Origin: Oopsacas minuta
Taxonomy: Eukaryota > Porifera > Hexactinellida > Lyssacinosida > Leucopsacidae
Length of the DNA stretch: 64,000 bases
NCBI GenBank assembly: GCA_024704765.1
Contig: JAKMXF010000341.1
Span: 1-64,000, forward strand
Reading direction: 5' to 3'
A program made the position numbers and the translations under genes. This document shows, one piece after another, positions 25,442 through 38,851 of the stretch; position 1 is the first letter of the stretch, and each line of letters starts with the position of its first letter. A model generated the notes under the pieces. It saw only the letters and a list, made by a program, of their open reading frames with translations. It did no database searches and was not told where the DNA came from.

Positions 25442-26396
25442 CAGGCACGTAGCTACAGGGGGGGCAGTCGCCCCCCCCAGATAAATTTGGAAGTTTTCGT
25501 TTTATATAAATTGTAGTTAACTTATTAGCAATATTGCTCTATTAGCAACCAGCTTTCAGGTCCCTAACGGGATATAATGTTAATTTCGTTGCCTTATTAG
25601 CAACCAAATTTTTGCAAAATCCGAGTTGCTAATGAGCGATCTCCACTGTAGTTAATAGCCTATGTACTTCAACTGCATCGTCAAAACTATGAAATTAATA
25701 ACTCGCGTTGCGATGATGGTTTTAATACTAGACAGGAAGTAACGCTCATTGATAGTAAACTCGTTCTATTTTGATATGCACTGAATTTCTATGTTAAATT
25801 TAATTGAATTACCACAGACCGCTAGTAATTGTTGTCAGAAGTTAGACTGTCCATTGAAGTGATTGAAGCATTGGTGATGCTCTTAGTGTTTCAGTTTTTA
25901 AAGCTTGTTTTATACCAAATTCTTGTGACTATCCCTCAGACGTCTTGCAAAGTTGAGCGAATGTTCTCATCTGTTAAGAGGATAAAAACTCGTTTGCGCT
26001 CACAAATGACCACTGTGCGTCACAACCATATTGCCCTGTTGTCTATTGAATAGATATTGTAGAAACACTTTGCTATAATGATGTGATTGAACATTTTAAG
26101 TAGATGAAGCATCGCAGCTTTCTTTTGTAATGTCAAATAGTATCCCTGAATTGAGTTTAGTATCTTAATAAATGCTCTTACTATATGGCATTCTATATAA
26201 TGTAGACTAGTCTAGTGCTCCATAGCTTAGTAATCTGGTACTTGATGAATTAAAAAGGTTGTACATTTAAGAAAAGGAGACTGGGTTGTACTTGTTATAC
26301 ACAAGTAATTAACATTTCAAAAATATTTATCCCTGCAATTGCCCTCCCGAAATACTTCTTGCCCCCCCTGAATTTCTTGCTCTAGCTACGTGCCTG
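25442..26396 (+). mobile_element. deleted hAT transposon with intact 8-bp TSD
   Basis: Flanked by a perfect 8-bp duplication GATGGGAC (25434-25441 and 26397-26404). The tips are CAGGCACGTAGCTACAGG and its inverse ending GCTACGTGCCTG. It is 955 bp, retains only the 3' end of a transposase, and sits inside the ABCC pseudogene. Confidence 0.93.
25829..26053 (+). pseudogene. hAT transposase C-terminal fragment
   Basis: About 74 codons ending at a natural stop. The core T-I-P-Q-T-S-C-K-V-E-R-M-F-S-S-V-K-R-I-K-T followed by L-R-S and a closing H-I-A-L-L-S-I is the hAT C-terminal dimerisation region, as in ZMYM/DUF4371-related elements. The N-terminal BED finger and the DDE core are absent, so it cannot be active. 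Confidence 0.88.
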
Positions 26397-26635
26397 GATG
26401 GGACAAGTCCAAAAGTAATTAAAATGTTCTACAAATCCAATTATAAACTTCATTTGATATCAAATTGATAATATGACCAATAGAAATTATATTCAGAGTG
26501 GATTATTGTAGGTCATAGCTTTCTTGAACAAAGCAGTATTGTACACATACAATTCTCAGCTGCATTCCTATTGAAAGTGCAAGTTGTGATCCAAGCTATA
26601 GGTAGGATTAATAGGGGTAAAACTTATATTAGAAG

Positions 26636-26820
26636 CAAGGTTGCAACCGAATAGTTCAATATTCAGTTCAACCGAATAATATTTGGCGAATAGTTCAATA
26701 TTCGGTTACCAACCGAATATCAATATTTGGTATTGGGTCGGCCCAAACCGAATATTATCAGTATTCGGTTAGGTTGCTATTCGTGAATACTGATATTCGG
26801 TTTGGTCGGTTTCAACCTTG
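26636..26820. mobile_element. 185-bp hAT MITE with 8-bp TSD
   Basis: Flanked by ATTAGAAG on both sides (26628-26635, 26821-26828). The tips are CAAGGTTGCAACCGA and the inverse of CAAGGTTGAAACCGA. The interior is made of inverted CCGAATATTCGG-type units, so the whole can fold. Confidence 0.9.
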
Positions 26821-27745
26821 ATTAGAAGAAATATTCCTGTGATTATGAAATGATTATTAAAAGCTTTTACAAGAGTAATCTTAATACCGGGTTTAGTTCT
26901 TTTCTTCAGCTCTATGTTCAAATACTTTACAAATCTATCTATCGTATAGATATTCAGAACATTGTTCTCTTGGACAAGGAATAGGTCATTTTACCTTTTA
27001 TCTTTCTAAATCCTTTTAGCATCAATTTCTCGATCCATAAATATGTAATCTGAACAAGGAAATTTCCTCTATAATCTAACTTTTGAGGATTAATGTTCAT
27101 CTCATAAAAATTGCGAAGTTCGCCCATATAGCCCAATTTTCCGTATTTGCCTTGACTTATTGGCAACCATCTTTTCGCCAGATAATCTTAATTTTCTGGG
27201 GTCTGGCCCAATAAGATCTATGTATAAAGTATGTTTCGGAACAGTTGGAAGTGAAATGTCCAGCCGACAGTACAGCTAAACTTGGGTCATATTTCTACCC
27301 AATACAAAGGTGTGGGTCGGCTATTTTCAGGGGACCAAAATTTTCATGACTGGTCCACAGACCTATGTGCATGTAATCATGCATACTCATCCGTTTGACC
27401 CACTGAGCATGCTGCATGCACACTCGACTTTTCATACCTCAGTTTTTCATGGTATGCCGCATTAAAACGTCAGTATTTCTAAAAATATTTGACGTAGAGC
27501 TCTAATTTTTCGTAGCTTTGGATTGTCTTATAGTGTACGTATAAATATTCAATGAGATATTTTCGGGGGTATCGCTGAAAATGGCGGTTTTCTAGTAAAC
27601 TCACCCGTTTAATTTACTAAATATCTATAATTCCGTATCCAAATCTATGAGAAATCTATCCGCATGCAAATTGACAATTTATTATAGAATCCTGACGTGA
27701 CTTCCCTGTTGATTATACTAGCAATACTGTAAGGTAGACCAATAT

Positions 27746-30700
27746 ATGGGTAACCTACCCACTACTATCCTCCCTTCTCTCATTCTACCTGTAGAGCATT
27801 ATGTATCTGAGCTCTCAGAGGTAGATAGACCGCTCAAGAATTTGGGCTCCACCCGCTTCTTCAAAGTAGTGCGAGGTAGACACACAGAGGGCCCTGTTGT
27901 CGTGAAGGTGTTAGTCAAGCATGATCCCAACCTAGTGCTGAAGCAGCATCAAGATCAGTTGTCTTTTATTCTGGAACAGCTGGGCTCAGTCCCTAACATC
28001 CTCCCATTCTCTATCTGGAGAGACTCGGACAGAGCTGCCTTCCTGATACGACCATTTGTCCGCTACAGTCTAGCTGAAAGGATGTTCTCTCTCCCCAGTT
28101 TGGAGCCTCTAGAGAAGAAGTGGATAGTGTACCAGCTACTCACGGCACTGTCCAGTTGTCACCAGTTAGGGGTTAGTTATTTAAATGATCTAACAAGTAG
28201 CTCCTAATCTCTTATACAGGTACACCTCCGAGATACGGTATCCTCGAGGGTAACCGCTTGTAAGAATGTTCGTAGAATGTATTATTTATAATCTTAGGCG
28301 TCGTAAACCATCCGGGTGGCCCAGTAGCACACTCGGAGTTTGAATTGTGGAAAATTCTTCGCGAAAACATCCAAGCAAGTATGGCCACTAATCTAGAGTA
28401 AATAGTCTTCAAATATAGCCAGGATACATCAAAATAGCATAGAACGACAAATTTTCCGCCATGAATTTCTGATAGCGCTAATAACGAATTCTGTTTTTCA
28501 AAATCTAGATATTAGTCATATGCTGAAGAAACGAATATTCGTTTCCTTCGTTTTTATGACAAAGTATTTAACACAGCTGTATCAACTAATTTTGAGTTGG
28601 CAAAAATCCGAAACAGAAATGTGTTATAGAAGATAAATTATATTTTAATTAGTTATGAGAGAAGGTCCAATGTATTGAATACTTAGTAGGTTAGCTCTCA
28701 ATGATTTAGGGAAACAGGGCCTGTTTTGGTCACCGCCGCTATTCAATTAACTGCTAGGATAAAATATTTTCGGCTAACCGAAGAGTGTCATCACCAATAT
28801 TTTCAGTGTTCCAAAGGATTTGAGAAGTACGAATTTATATATAACATGAATTCTGCTTGCTCGGTATTTATGAGATGTGACATTTTATGTCCGAAATCGG
28901 TTAACCAACCACAGCCCTGTGCGAAGCTAAATTTTCAAATTGAGTGGTAAAATATTACGGAGAAATTGCAAACGTAACAATTCGAAAATTATCCATGGTG
29001 CAATGACATAGTAATAGTCAGTTTTCAACAATAAATCTTCGTATTGAATTTGAAGAGATCTACAGGTACATATTTAGTTGGACTATATTTTTCAAAAATT
29101 GGATAAAAGGTTACAAATATAGTGGAACCTGATAATCCGACACCTCTATAATCCGACAGTGTTTATAGTACGAATGAGCTTCCGACTATCACCATCTCAG
29201 GTTCCACTGTTTGGATATGTGATGATTTCACCCATGAAAATCACTGTCCCCTATATTTAATGAAAAACAATATTTTCAATTGCAAGTGAGCAAATAAATA
29301 CTTTCTTTACCCCAAATAACGAACAAAGCATCTTTGAAATCCTCACAAGAACTATTCAACCAATTTTGATATATTTTATTTCTTATACGTATGTTTGTAT
29401 CTTATATAATCAATTAATGATATTGCATATAGTGATAATTTGGACGAAACTTTGTGTCCCTGACATTCTCACTTATCACAAGATCTAATATCTACCAGCA
29501 TATCTACCAGCTATACTGTAGACACATATCGTTGGGCATAAGTATTTTGTGTTTTAGGATGGTATATTGATAATATCATATTTCCCTGATTCTTTTCGCG
29601 GGCATTTTTCGTATGAATTTTTGTGATTGCTATGCCCCCAATATATCTACTCAAAGGAAAGAAATACGAGGAAAGGCATTTGAATTTGTATTGTCGGAAG
29701 CCATTTCGGAGAAGAAACATTCTCGGATTATACAGGTGTCGGTTTATGCAGGTTCCACTGTAATTTCTTCTTTATACAACTTGATTTTCTGATATAATCC
29801 GCTTAGCCAGTAGAAATTTCGTTGAACACGTGATATTATTCCTGCTATATTATACAACTTGTATCTATGTGTACCATATATTGTGACGCATAAAAATATG
29901 TATATTAGCTATCTTATTTACTAATGCCTAGATTAATTTAGTATATAACTTGTATGTAGATTTGTCATGGAGACATTAAAGCTGAGAATGTGTTACTGAC
30001 AGGCTGGAATTGGGTACAGCTAACTGACTTTGCTAGTTTCAAACCTACTTGTTTGCCTCCTGATAACCCAGCCACTTTTTCCTTCTTCTTTGATACTTCT
30101 AGACGTTCCTACTGCTATATAGCTCCTGAAAGGTTCACAGACTCCAAAGAGGTAATTGATTAAAGTGATAAGTACATGCTTACTGAGTTAGTGTATGATG
30201 TATGGTGAATTTATTCATATGTATTTATTTCCATATATAATATTTAATCACGTAAGTATTTTGATAGCTGAATTCAATAGAAATGTCTTCCCAGTCCCCA
30301 CTGGATCCACATATGAGAAATATGAAAATGCGAAATTCTGGTTCAGCGTACTGTGTTCCCCCGTGTAGCCGTTTGGAGCAAGCATGTATTTATATTTTGA
30401 GATGTGGCTAATTTGTTTACTGTATATTCATAAAAACCACAATAAATTTACATATGATTAATCCAAAAGTGTGAAATTCGGATTCAGCATGTTCGATATA
30501 TTTAGTGAAGTTTTATTGAATTCTATTTACTTCCTTGATAAACACGATAAATACATAGTTATGCGACAATTTCAAAATTGCATACCTTAAATCCTTTCCT
30601 TGACAACAGACAATAAACAATAATTGAGATTTAATAATATAGATTCAAAAACTTTAATTTACGTATAGTGACGCCTGTTTCCAATCCAATATCTATTACT

Positions 30701-33700
30701 GATACTCATATATAGGTACAGGAGCTCTCTCCTCGCATGGATATCTTCTCTCTGGGCTGTTTGATTGCAGAGCTATTTACTAACGGACAAGTCCTATTCG
30801 ATCTTCCCCGTTTGTTGGACTACGCTAGCGGTAAATCCTCTCCTGACTCTACGTTAGATCTTATAACAGATAAAGAGATACAATCTCTTGTTCGTCACAT
30901 GATTAACGTGTCTCCCGCTAACAGACACACTGCATCTAAATACCTAGATGTATGTCGTGGTAAAGTCCTTCCTGAGTGCTTCTACTCTTACTTCCATCAC
31001 TTCCTTACTACCTTCAGTGCCTCTGTAGATCCTTCACATCTCAGAATACGACAGTTACACAGAGACATAGATCAGGTGATTATACATTTATTTACTGATG
31101 TTATTACCTTATAATATGGGGATTACACAATATAATCCAATATTCCGGCGATAATACATATACACATTTTATTCATACGTAACGTAACGTTTTAAATATT
31201 ATGGCAAATTAGCATAAATATTATAATGGTATGTGTGATTTCGTTGATCTAATCATAATAGCACTGGAATCCGATTATAAGAACATGTAACTGGCATCCA
31301 CTGTATATAATATGTTTCTATACTTTTTTCTAACAATATTTTCGTTATTAAAGTTATGTACAAATATAATTGTGCGAAACGATTAAAATTACATATATCG
31401 AACAAATAAGGTATATCCTCGATAATATCGAATTGGTACCTTATGGCTTGAATAAATGTATTATTGATAGATAATAATCAATACTAGTCATATATCGTCC
31501 AACTAGTCCCAGTTCGAAATGACGTCATCTGTTTGGTTAAAAGGGTAATATGTGGTTAATAATCTCCCCATTTTAAAGCTATGATAAACGATCACTAGTG
31601 CGTCTTTGTAATTATATGTATAATATCCTCAGATCACTTGATATCAATTCTGAGATCAAAGACGCACTAGTGATCGTTTATCATAGCTTTATAAATGGGG
31701 AGATTATTAACCACATATTACCCTTTTAACCAAACAGATGACGTCATTTCGAACTGGGATTAGTTGGACGATATATGACTTGTGTTGATTATTATCTATC
31801 TAACGCACTTCCTACCTAAACTCATCATAACGTGGCAGAATATCAACCCGCCGCTAAAACACGGAAATGCTATTCAGTGACATAGACCTTGATAAGATAA
31901 AAGAAGAATTTAAAGTATTTGCTAGTATTGATGTCTGTAGTCATCTAACCCTAGGTGCTAGTCAGAATATTAACGAGAGCCTACACGCCACTATCTGGGG
32001 GAACTGTCTCAAAACTAAATACACATCTCTCATATGTGTGTCTATATCCGTAGCATTGAGTGTGTTGTGTTACAATGAAGGGAAATCTGCTCTTGCTGGT
32101 GTTCTGCTAGCTCTCGGGGTAAAACCGTCTCTAAACCCAATCAAAGAGTTTGTCACAGCTGATAGAGAAAGGTGTCGTGTGCCGGAAAGGGGAAGAACCG
32201 TGAAAAGTAAGGCTACCAGACGTCAGCGTAGACTGGACAGTAAGAATAGAGAGAAAGAGAGACGTAAGAAAGATAGAGATGCTGCCCGTATCCCATACCA
32301 GTCTGATAGATTTGGTATTGAAGTTGGAGGAGGCGAAATTACTGCGAAAATGAATAAAACTCATACAAAACAGCAAACGAAATCTAATACTACAGCTATT
32401 GATGCTGGTCCTTGTTCTATTTCTATTTCTACTTCTATTATTACTACTACTGAAGCTATATTGCTGATGATAATACCAATATTGCTAATACTGATATCGT
32501 TGTTGAGAAAGAGACTACTTCGCAAGAAGTTATTCCGAAAGAAGTGATGATACAAATGTTGTAAAACAGAAGAAAGTCAAATCTTATAAGAAAAAAGAAA
32601 AAGTAAAACCTTTGAAGAAGCCCAAATTTGTGAAGCGAGCTAGGATGGTGTCTAATGCTTATTCTGATGGGGAGCTAGTGTTATCTGAGAGAGAGATCCC
32701 TGAGAAAGGAGAGGATGAATTACACCGAAAAAAGGTAAATTCTGTAAGAAAAGAGGAAAAGCAAAATCCATGAAGAAGTCGAAATCTCTGAAGCGACCCA
32801 GGAAAGTGTCTAATTCTGATGAATATTCTGGTGGGGAGCTAGCGTTGTCTGAAAGACAGGAACCTGAAAGAGGAGAGAATGATTTATTGCCAAAAAATGT
32901 TAAATTCTCTAAAAAAAGCAAAGCAAAAACACGAAGAAATAGAAATCTCAAAAGTGAGGTAGGAATCTGCCAGACTCTGAGGATTCTGATTGAGGTCGGT
33001 ATTATCTGAGAGAGATAACTCTGAAAGGAGAGAGCATGAGATATTACAGATGAAACATAAATCTAGTAAGAATCGAGCTAGGAGGGTGTTATCTTATGAA
33101 GAATCTAGTGATAAGTCTGATAGTAACTCTGACGGGGAAGAGAGTGATGGGGTATGTCAGGACTGTGACAGCAGGTTACCTACCGGACTGCTTGAAGGAG
33201 AGTGGCATTGGATTGGCTGCGAAATATGTGAGAATTGGTCCTATGATTCCTGTCTTGTCATTCATTTGAACGATTATGAGCATAGAGACATTATTTGTAC
33301 ACGTGTTCTTCTTAAATTTGAGTTATATATTTTGACTACAGCATGTATTATAATACATAAGTTGTTATATAATAAAATTTTTAAAATATATACATAGTAT
33401 ATATATATATTCATTAAAGGAGGTATAATAATTTTGAATTGCTAGCCTTTTGTGTTTAAGATGTCTCCAGTAGAAATCTAGACATACCACAGGGAGATAT
33501 GTATTATAATCATTCTCAATGCCAGCTGTTGTTAATTTACTTATACTCTATGTTGTCAAGAGTCTCTATAGCATAATATATCCTATCACTGATTTGGCTT
33601 GATAAACTTATATACCTTGATTGAATGAAATTTGTATTTAAATATCTTTTAATCGATTAGGCACATATAAAATGATCATATAATCCTGTAGGTGCTGGAT

Positions 33701-36700
33701 GCTCTCACAAGAGATACAGATCGTCGTCTCAAAGACTCCCCTCTTCTCATCCTCCCCTGTGTAACATGCTTCATCCACACGTCTCGTTTCAGACAGGCTC
33801 GGTTAGAAACTCTTGAACTGCTACGTCTCATTTCTGACAATCTATCCGACCCTCCCATCTTAGAGAGGGTTGTACCTTACATAATATACTTCCTAAGAGA
33901 GGACAAAGGGGCTACAGGAACAAACTCTGCCTTCTCGGGAGGAGAGGAGCCTGAAGTGAGAGCACTAGCTATTGAGACCCTCTCTCACCGTGTTTGTAAA
34001 GCTAAACACGTGCCTAACAACGAGCTAGAATTATTCCCCAGACACATTCTACCAGCCCTGAAGCCTCTAATAAGAGACAGTAACATATTAGTACAGTGTG
34101 CATTAGCTAAGAGTATCGGCACAATAGCAGAGACTAGTATTAGATTCCTGGAGTTATCTCAGCTAGCTAGCTGTAAGCGGGCTATGAGGACTAACTCTAC
34201 TCCTACTTCTTATGACGAGGAATGGAATGAGCTCAGGTATGTCATAGTTATGTAGCTTTAAGTTAATTCTCATTCAATCAGTCTCTTATCATTGTGTGAA
34301 GGGTTCTGGAACAATTTATGAGTGAGGTTATTGTATTCGCTACAGAGTTAACGCAAGTCAACAATGCAACTAATTCTTAGTAATAAATTTCCGCATATTG
34401 GTGCAAATATTTGATTTATTAACACGAGATTCAGATTTTCGAAAGTCGACTAAAAATAGTTTCAGCTCCACATGATAAGCAATCACCTGAGTATTATATT
34501 ATTTATTTAAGTCCACCATGTACATATGCGATACAACTTGTTGAATAAATGAAGTTGGTTCAGTGTTAAAATATAACAAATAGAATTTTATAGAGTTGCC
34601 GTGAGAGCAGAATTTCGATCCCCATACCCATTCCGTTCTCATAGGATTTCTGTGGGGATTCCTATATGGCAGGCTCATAACCTGGAAACCTTCAAAATCG
34701 TGAGATTTGTCTAATATCTCACGATCCTATTGAGATATGTGTAATTTAGTATTACTATTCTATGAACAGACCAGGGATTCTGCAGTATTTGTAGACCCCG
34801 AAATCGTGAGAGTTGAGAGCACTGATATGGGGATCCATATGGGAATCTCCACAGGAAAAACATCAATCCCATACCCATGGGGATTACCATATCCACGGCA
34901 ACCCTGAAATTTAATACTTCCTCTATTATTGAAAAATTGATCATTAGATATAGTTGACAAGAACGTTTATGTTTTATGCGAAAATTGCATCATGTATGAC
35001 CGGCTTTAAAATGCCCTTAGTCTGGTTTACTGCGAGCTTATGTGTGGGCAAAGTCTTAGGTTCTATACAGGAAGTGGATGAAAGAGTTTGCAGTTTATCC
35101 TAGAGACTAGATGAATATTCTAAAATTCAGATGATCAAGCCTTGTTTGTAAACGGTTATAATAAGTAGTTTTTTACTTAAAAAACTGACTGACAGCATTT
35201 ACCTGAATCATAATCCACGCCTGAACATATACTGCCGTATATTGATTGAGCAGCTAATGTTATTGCAATTTCTGTATTATTATGTAATTTGAGCATACAA
35301 TCTTTGTAGAGAATCCATCCAGCAACTGGTAGTACATCTACTCTCATCCACACAACACGAGGTTAGGAAGACTCTCTTGCTAAACTCCCTCCCCCAGCTG
35401 TGTGTATTCTTCGGACAGCTGAGAGCTAATGACATCATCCTCTCTCATATGATTACCTTCCTTAACGACAAGAAAGATTGGGAACTGCGAGCTGCTTTCT
35501 TCCAGCATATTCCTTCTGTCGCTGCATTTGTCGGTCTCTCCTGTCTGTCTATGATATATCCTCTCATCTACATGGGTCTATCTGACCCTGAGGAGGTTGT
35601 ATGTTGTAGAGCAGTAGACGCTCTCTCCTCTCTGACAGAGCTTGGTCTCATGCGCTCCCAGGAGCTACCTAAGGTTCTACAGAACGCTACCCCTCTACTG
35701 GTACATCCTAACTTATGGATCAGACATGCTGCTGTCGGGTTCATTATATCTCTCATCACTACTCTAGACATAGTAGATACTCAGTGTAAACTACTTCCAG
35801 CAGTGAGGATGTATCTCAAAGAACCAGCTAAGAGTCAGATGTTTGGATTATCCTCCCCCGAGGCATTAGTGCTGTATGAGTCTCTACATGTACCGATTAA
35901 ACGGGACCTATTCAACACTGCGCTATCTATACCTGGCATACACAAGCTGCTTCAGGAGAGACAGACTTACAGAGATAGACAAGAGGCTGTGCGGACACAA
36001 CGGACCATTAACCCAAATCTCACCAATAGTGATTATGCAGCTATAACCAAGCTACACTCTATAGGAATGGTAGATGAGATAGAAGGGCTGCTGTATGCAT
36101 GTCTCCCTAAAGGTAGGACTACTCAGGGTTTACAGGTAATTAATGTATTCTATAGGTATGATCTGATTAGTGATCAGCTGTTTGCCATCTCTTTAGGAAT
36201 CTGAAACCAATTGCTACATCAGACTGGATGACGTCACACAAATACATAAGGAGCATTTACATTTGAATTCAAAGACTCCTCCCCCGGACAGGAAGGAGGC
36301 TAGGAGGTCTACACTCCTCCCTGGGAAACGTGTCCCTCCCAATCCTGAGTTAGAGATAGCCTCAATCCTGAGTAACGGATGGGCTCAGCAGATAGCTAAG
36401 GAATCAGCTGAGCAGTCTCTAAGCAGGGCTCCTGGAGATGAAGCAGGGCTAGAGACAGGAGATGGGAAGAGACAGCATAGAGCTACCTGTGCTGCTGAGT
36501 TGCACTCCCTGTTAGAATTTAGACGTAATAGGTATGATAAGGATGTACAGAAGAAACCAGCTTATTCACTACAGGGTATAATGACGGAAGATCTTAATGG
36601 TAAGTTGTATAGAAATCATACTGCTAACTGTCCAGCTTTTTCCTTCCCTCAGGTTGACAAGCATGACATTTAACAGTAGAGTATTGTACCTTGTATTACG

Positions 36701-38851
36701 TATATTCAGAGTTGCACGCGGGCCAGCCGGGAAATAATCCCATCATTATCCGCATTAAGCTGCTTTAATCAACTCCGCAGGCTCAGTTACCTTTTGAATT
36801 GTCACACGTTATCAATTGGAATACTTAGGGGTAACTCGAATCATATTTCCTCCGGGAATTTTTGCTTTTGCGGGTTTTTAGCGGTCCGACTAATTCAATC
36901 GCGGGCCGCGGCTAGAAATTTCGGCCCACGTGCAACTCTGCGTATATTGTATACAGTATGAAACTATGAATATGTTTATTCTGTTATTCACCAGTATCAC
37001 ATATTATTTCCTATCTATTTAGCACTTGAACAAGTTGGTGCTACTCGTACAGAGAAGCGCGGTTGGAGACCTCAGGGTCTGCTGGTAGCACACTTCCATG
37101 AACATGGATCAGCTGTTAACAGAATAGCAGTGAGTGACCAGCAGAACTACTTCGTGACGTGTTCAGATGACGGTTTCGTGAAGTTATGGAATATGGACAG
37201 AATAGAGGGACGGAAACTTGGATGTAAGGCACGTAAATCAATCCCTCTGAATGCTGGTAGGATCAAGACAGTTAAATTCTGTAGAGATAATGTTCTGGTG
37301 GGAGCTACAGATGATGGATCTATTGTATTGGTCCGTCCATTAGAACCTGGATCTAACAATTCAGTGAGTTACTCTTTGGATTTTAATTAATAGTGAGACT
37401 TGTTATCAATCCGCTATCTAATAACGTATTTATTAAATTCTTATTTCTACTTTTTGCAACACATACAGATATGAATTTATTAAATTAACATACTAACTGT
37501 ATAGCTGTATATGCTTTAACGGTGTAATAGATTAACAGTAGGACGGGCAGAACCTGATACTTGTAAAGTTACTGGCTTGTGAATAGCGACTAACATAATT
37601 TACAAGTAGTGGGATGGTCTTAATTCTGAATAAATGTGTTACAATCCCCCCTGAATTACTTGTACGTACTGTACTATTATGACAGTCCACAGTTGGCCGT
37701 ATTGATTTCCAAATATATTAAGAAGTTGGTAACAATTCCATTAGCTTCACGTTAAAACTAGCTAATCTGTAATTATCTTTAATCTATTCAGATAGTGTAC
37801 AAACGACAGCTGGACGTGTGGCAGAGCGGGTCTGTAGTTGATGTGTTCCCCTTCTGTTACCACAGTGGAGAGCTACTTGTCTATGCTACAGAGCACGGAA
37901 CTATGTGTGGTCTGGATGCTAGGAGTAATCTCCCTGCTTGGGAGGTTCAGAACAAACAGAAGTTGGGTCTGGTTACCGCCCTTGCTGCTGACCATGGACA
38001 GTCCTGGGTTACTCTGGGTACATCGCTAGGAGCTTATGTGTGCTGGGATATCAGGTTAGCAATATGTAGTAATACGTACTCGACATGACGAAAGTTCGAA
38101 ATGGTGTGCAGTAGAGATATATATAAAGATAAATCAAATGGAGGGGAAATGAAAATTCGTTCGAGATAGTGGATATTGAGACTGTTGTTTCTACAACATA
38201 TCATTTGTATGTATCTTGATCTATAGATTCTTGTTACCAGTAAATGAGTGGAAACATCCTCCCTCTCCCAACACTCCTAAGAACGTCTACAAGACCATCT
38301 ACCGTATGCAGCCTCATCCCATCGTATCCAACTCTATGCTAGCATCATTTAACATTAATAACGAGGTAGCGATATGGGACCTGGAGACAGCTGCTGTCAC
38401 TCAGAAACTATGGGCAGGAGTAGGATCTGATTTAGCTGGTAAGATGAGTCCTAGTCAACACTCCGTCCGAGCTATCCTCCCATTCATCTCTGACGAGATG
38501 CCTCTGGTCCTGACAGCAGGGACAGATCACTGTATCCGGTTATGGGACCTGATGTCAGCTGAGCGATCTGTGAGGATTGTAGAGGCAGCAGACACAGAGT
38601 ATGTTAAGAGAGAAATTAAATTTAACGAAGTGTTCAAGAACGATATAACGATATTCCAGGAGGAGACTAGTCCCCCTCGTGTTATCCACAAGGGGACTGA
38701 ATCTAGACAGAAGTTGGAATCTCCTCCTAACGGACATCAGGACACTATCACAGATCTGGCAATGGTACGTACGTCACCCCTCAGAGACTCTGCCTCACAT
38801 AACTTTATAGTGAGTGTGTCACGAGACGGAGTTATGAAGGTATGGAAATGA
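27746..38851 (+). CDS. PIK3R4: VPS15 / PI3-kinase regulatory subunit 4
   Basis: Nine exons: 27746-28171, 29960-30151, 30716-31075, 33692-34236, 35310-36135, 36197-36599, 37023-37363, 37792-38054, 38227-38851; 1326 residues (human about 1358). VPS15 is the pseudokinase scaffold of the class III PI3-kinase complex with VPS34 and Beclin-1, acting in autophagy and endosomal sorting. Met-Gly-Asn at the start is the myristoylation site. The kinase-like domain (1-320) has [25 protein letters not shown] in place of DFG, and YIAPERF. HEAT repeats follow (about 325-780), with [20 protein letters not shown] matching the human protein closely. The C-terminal WD40 propeller (about 930-1326) has [20 protein letters not shown] and ends MKVWK. 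The human insert of about 35 residues before R-M-D-I-F-S is nearly absent. Phases agree at all eight introns; the 61-bp intron 36136-36196 is very short. Confidence 0.96.
28172..29959 (+). other. PIK3R4 intron 1 with SINE-like and MITE sequence
   Basis: No exon seen. Near 28310-28370 there is a box A-like TGGCCCAGTAG followed by a weak box B-like GAGTTTGAATTG, possibly an old tRNA-derived SINE. A pogo-like element fills 29120-29760. Confidence 0.4.
29120..29760. mobile_element. pogo-like element in PIK3R4 intron 1
   Basis: The left end is TAGTGGAACCTGATAATCCG, the right end the inverse of CAGTGGAACCTGCATAAACC, with T/TA context on both sides. An internal copy of the right tip occurs near 29200-29212, so it may be composite. 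No transposase frame. Confidence 0.65.
30410..30655 (+). repeat. dispersed repeat R1 copy in PIK3R4 intron 2
   Basis: Contains the shared blocks ATAAATTTACATATGATTAA, GATAAACACGATAAATACAT and TTATGCGACAATTTCAAAAT. Other copies lie near 4185-4370, 57725-58300 and, inverted, 59340-59610. Confidence 0.8.
31466..31800. repeat. long inverted repeat (about 140-bp arms)
   Basis: The left arm 31466-31612 and right arm 31658-31800 are near-perfect reverse complements around a loop of about 45 bp. The arms include AAACGATCACTAGTGCGTCT and AATGACGTCATCTGTTTGGT. It sits 66 bp upstream of a transposon-like open frame and may be one end of that element or a separate foldback. Confidence 0.85.
31867..33397 (+). 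pseudogene. degenerate transposon protein with PHD-like finger, in PIK3R4 intron 3
   Basis: The first open stretch (31867-32547) contains [20 protein letters not shown] then a helix of Val-Leu-Ser-Val and a basic tail R-R-Q-R-R-L. This N-E-S-x-H block is common in the C-terminal part of DDE-transposase-like proteins of invertebrate elements; I cannot name the superfamily. Around 32405-32460 a TCT/ATT simple repeat marks a frame change. Reading continues in other frames through three imperfect copies of a Lys-rich unit with G-E-L-x-L-S-E-R-E. It ends with a Cys cluster C-Q-D-C ... [12 protein letters not shown] (33150-33270), a PHD-like finger. Broken by at least two frameshifts, and entirely within the intron 31076-33691. 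Confidence 0.65.
34590..34905. repeat. inverted-repeat element in PIK3R4 intron 4
   Basis: TTGCCGTGAGAGCAGAAT on the left and ATATCCACGGCAACCCTGAA on the right are imperfect inverses. The interior repeats CCCATACCCAT and ATATGGGGAT. A related copy is near 6890-7000. Confidence 0.55.
36707..36940. mobile_element. 234-bp hAT MITE with 8-bp TSD in PIK3R4 intron 6
   Basis: Flanked by CGTATATT at 36699-36706 and 36941-36948. The tips are CAGAGTTGCACGCGGGCC and the inverse of CAGAGTTGCACGTGGGCC. More GC-rich than the surrounding intron. Confidence 0.93.
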
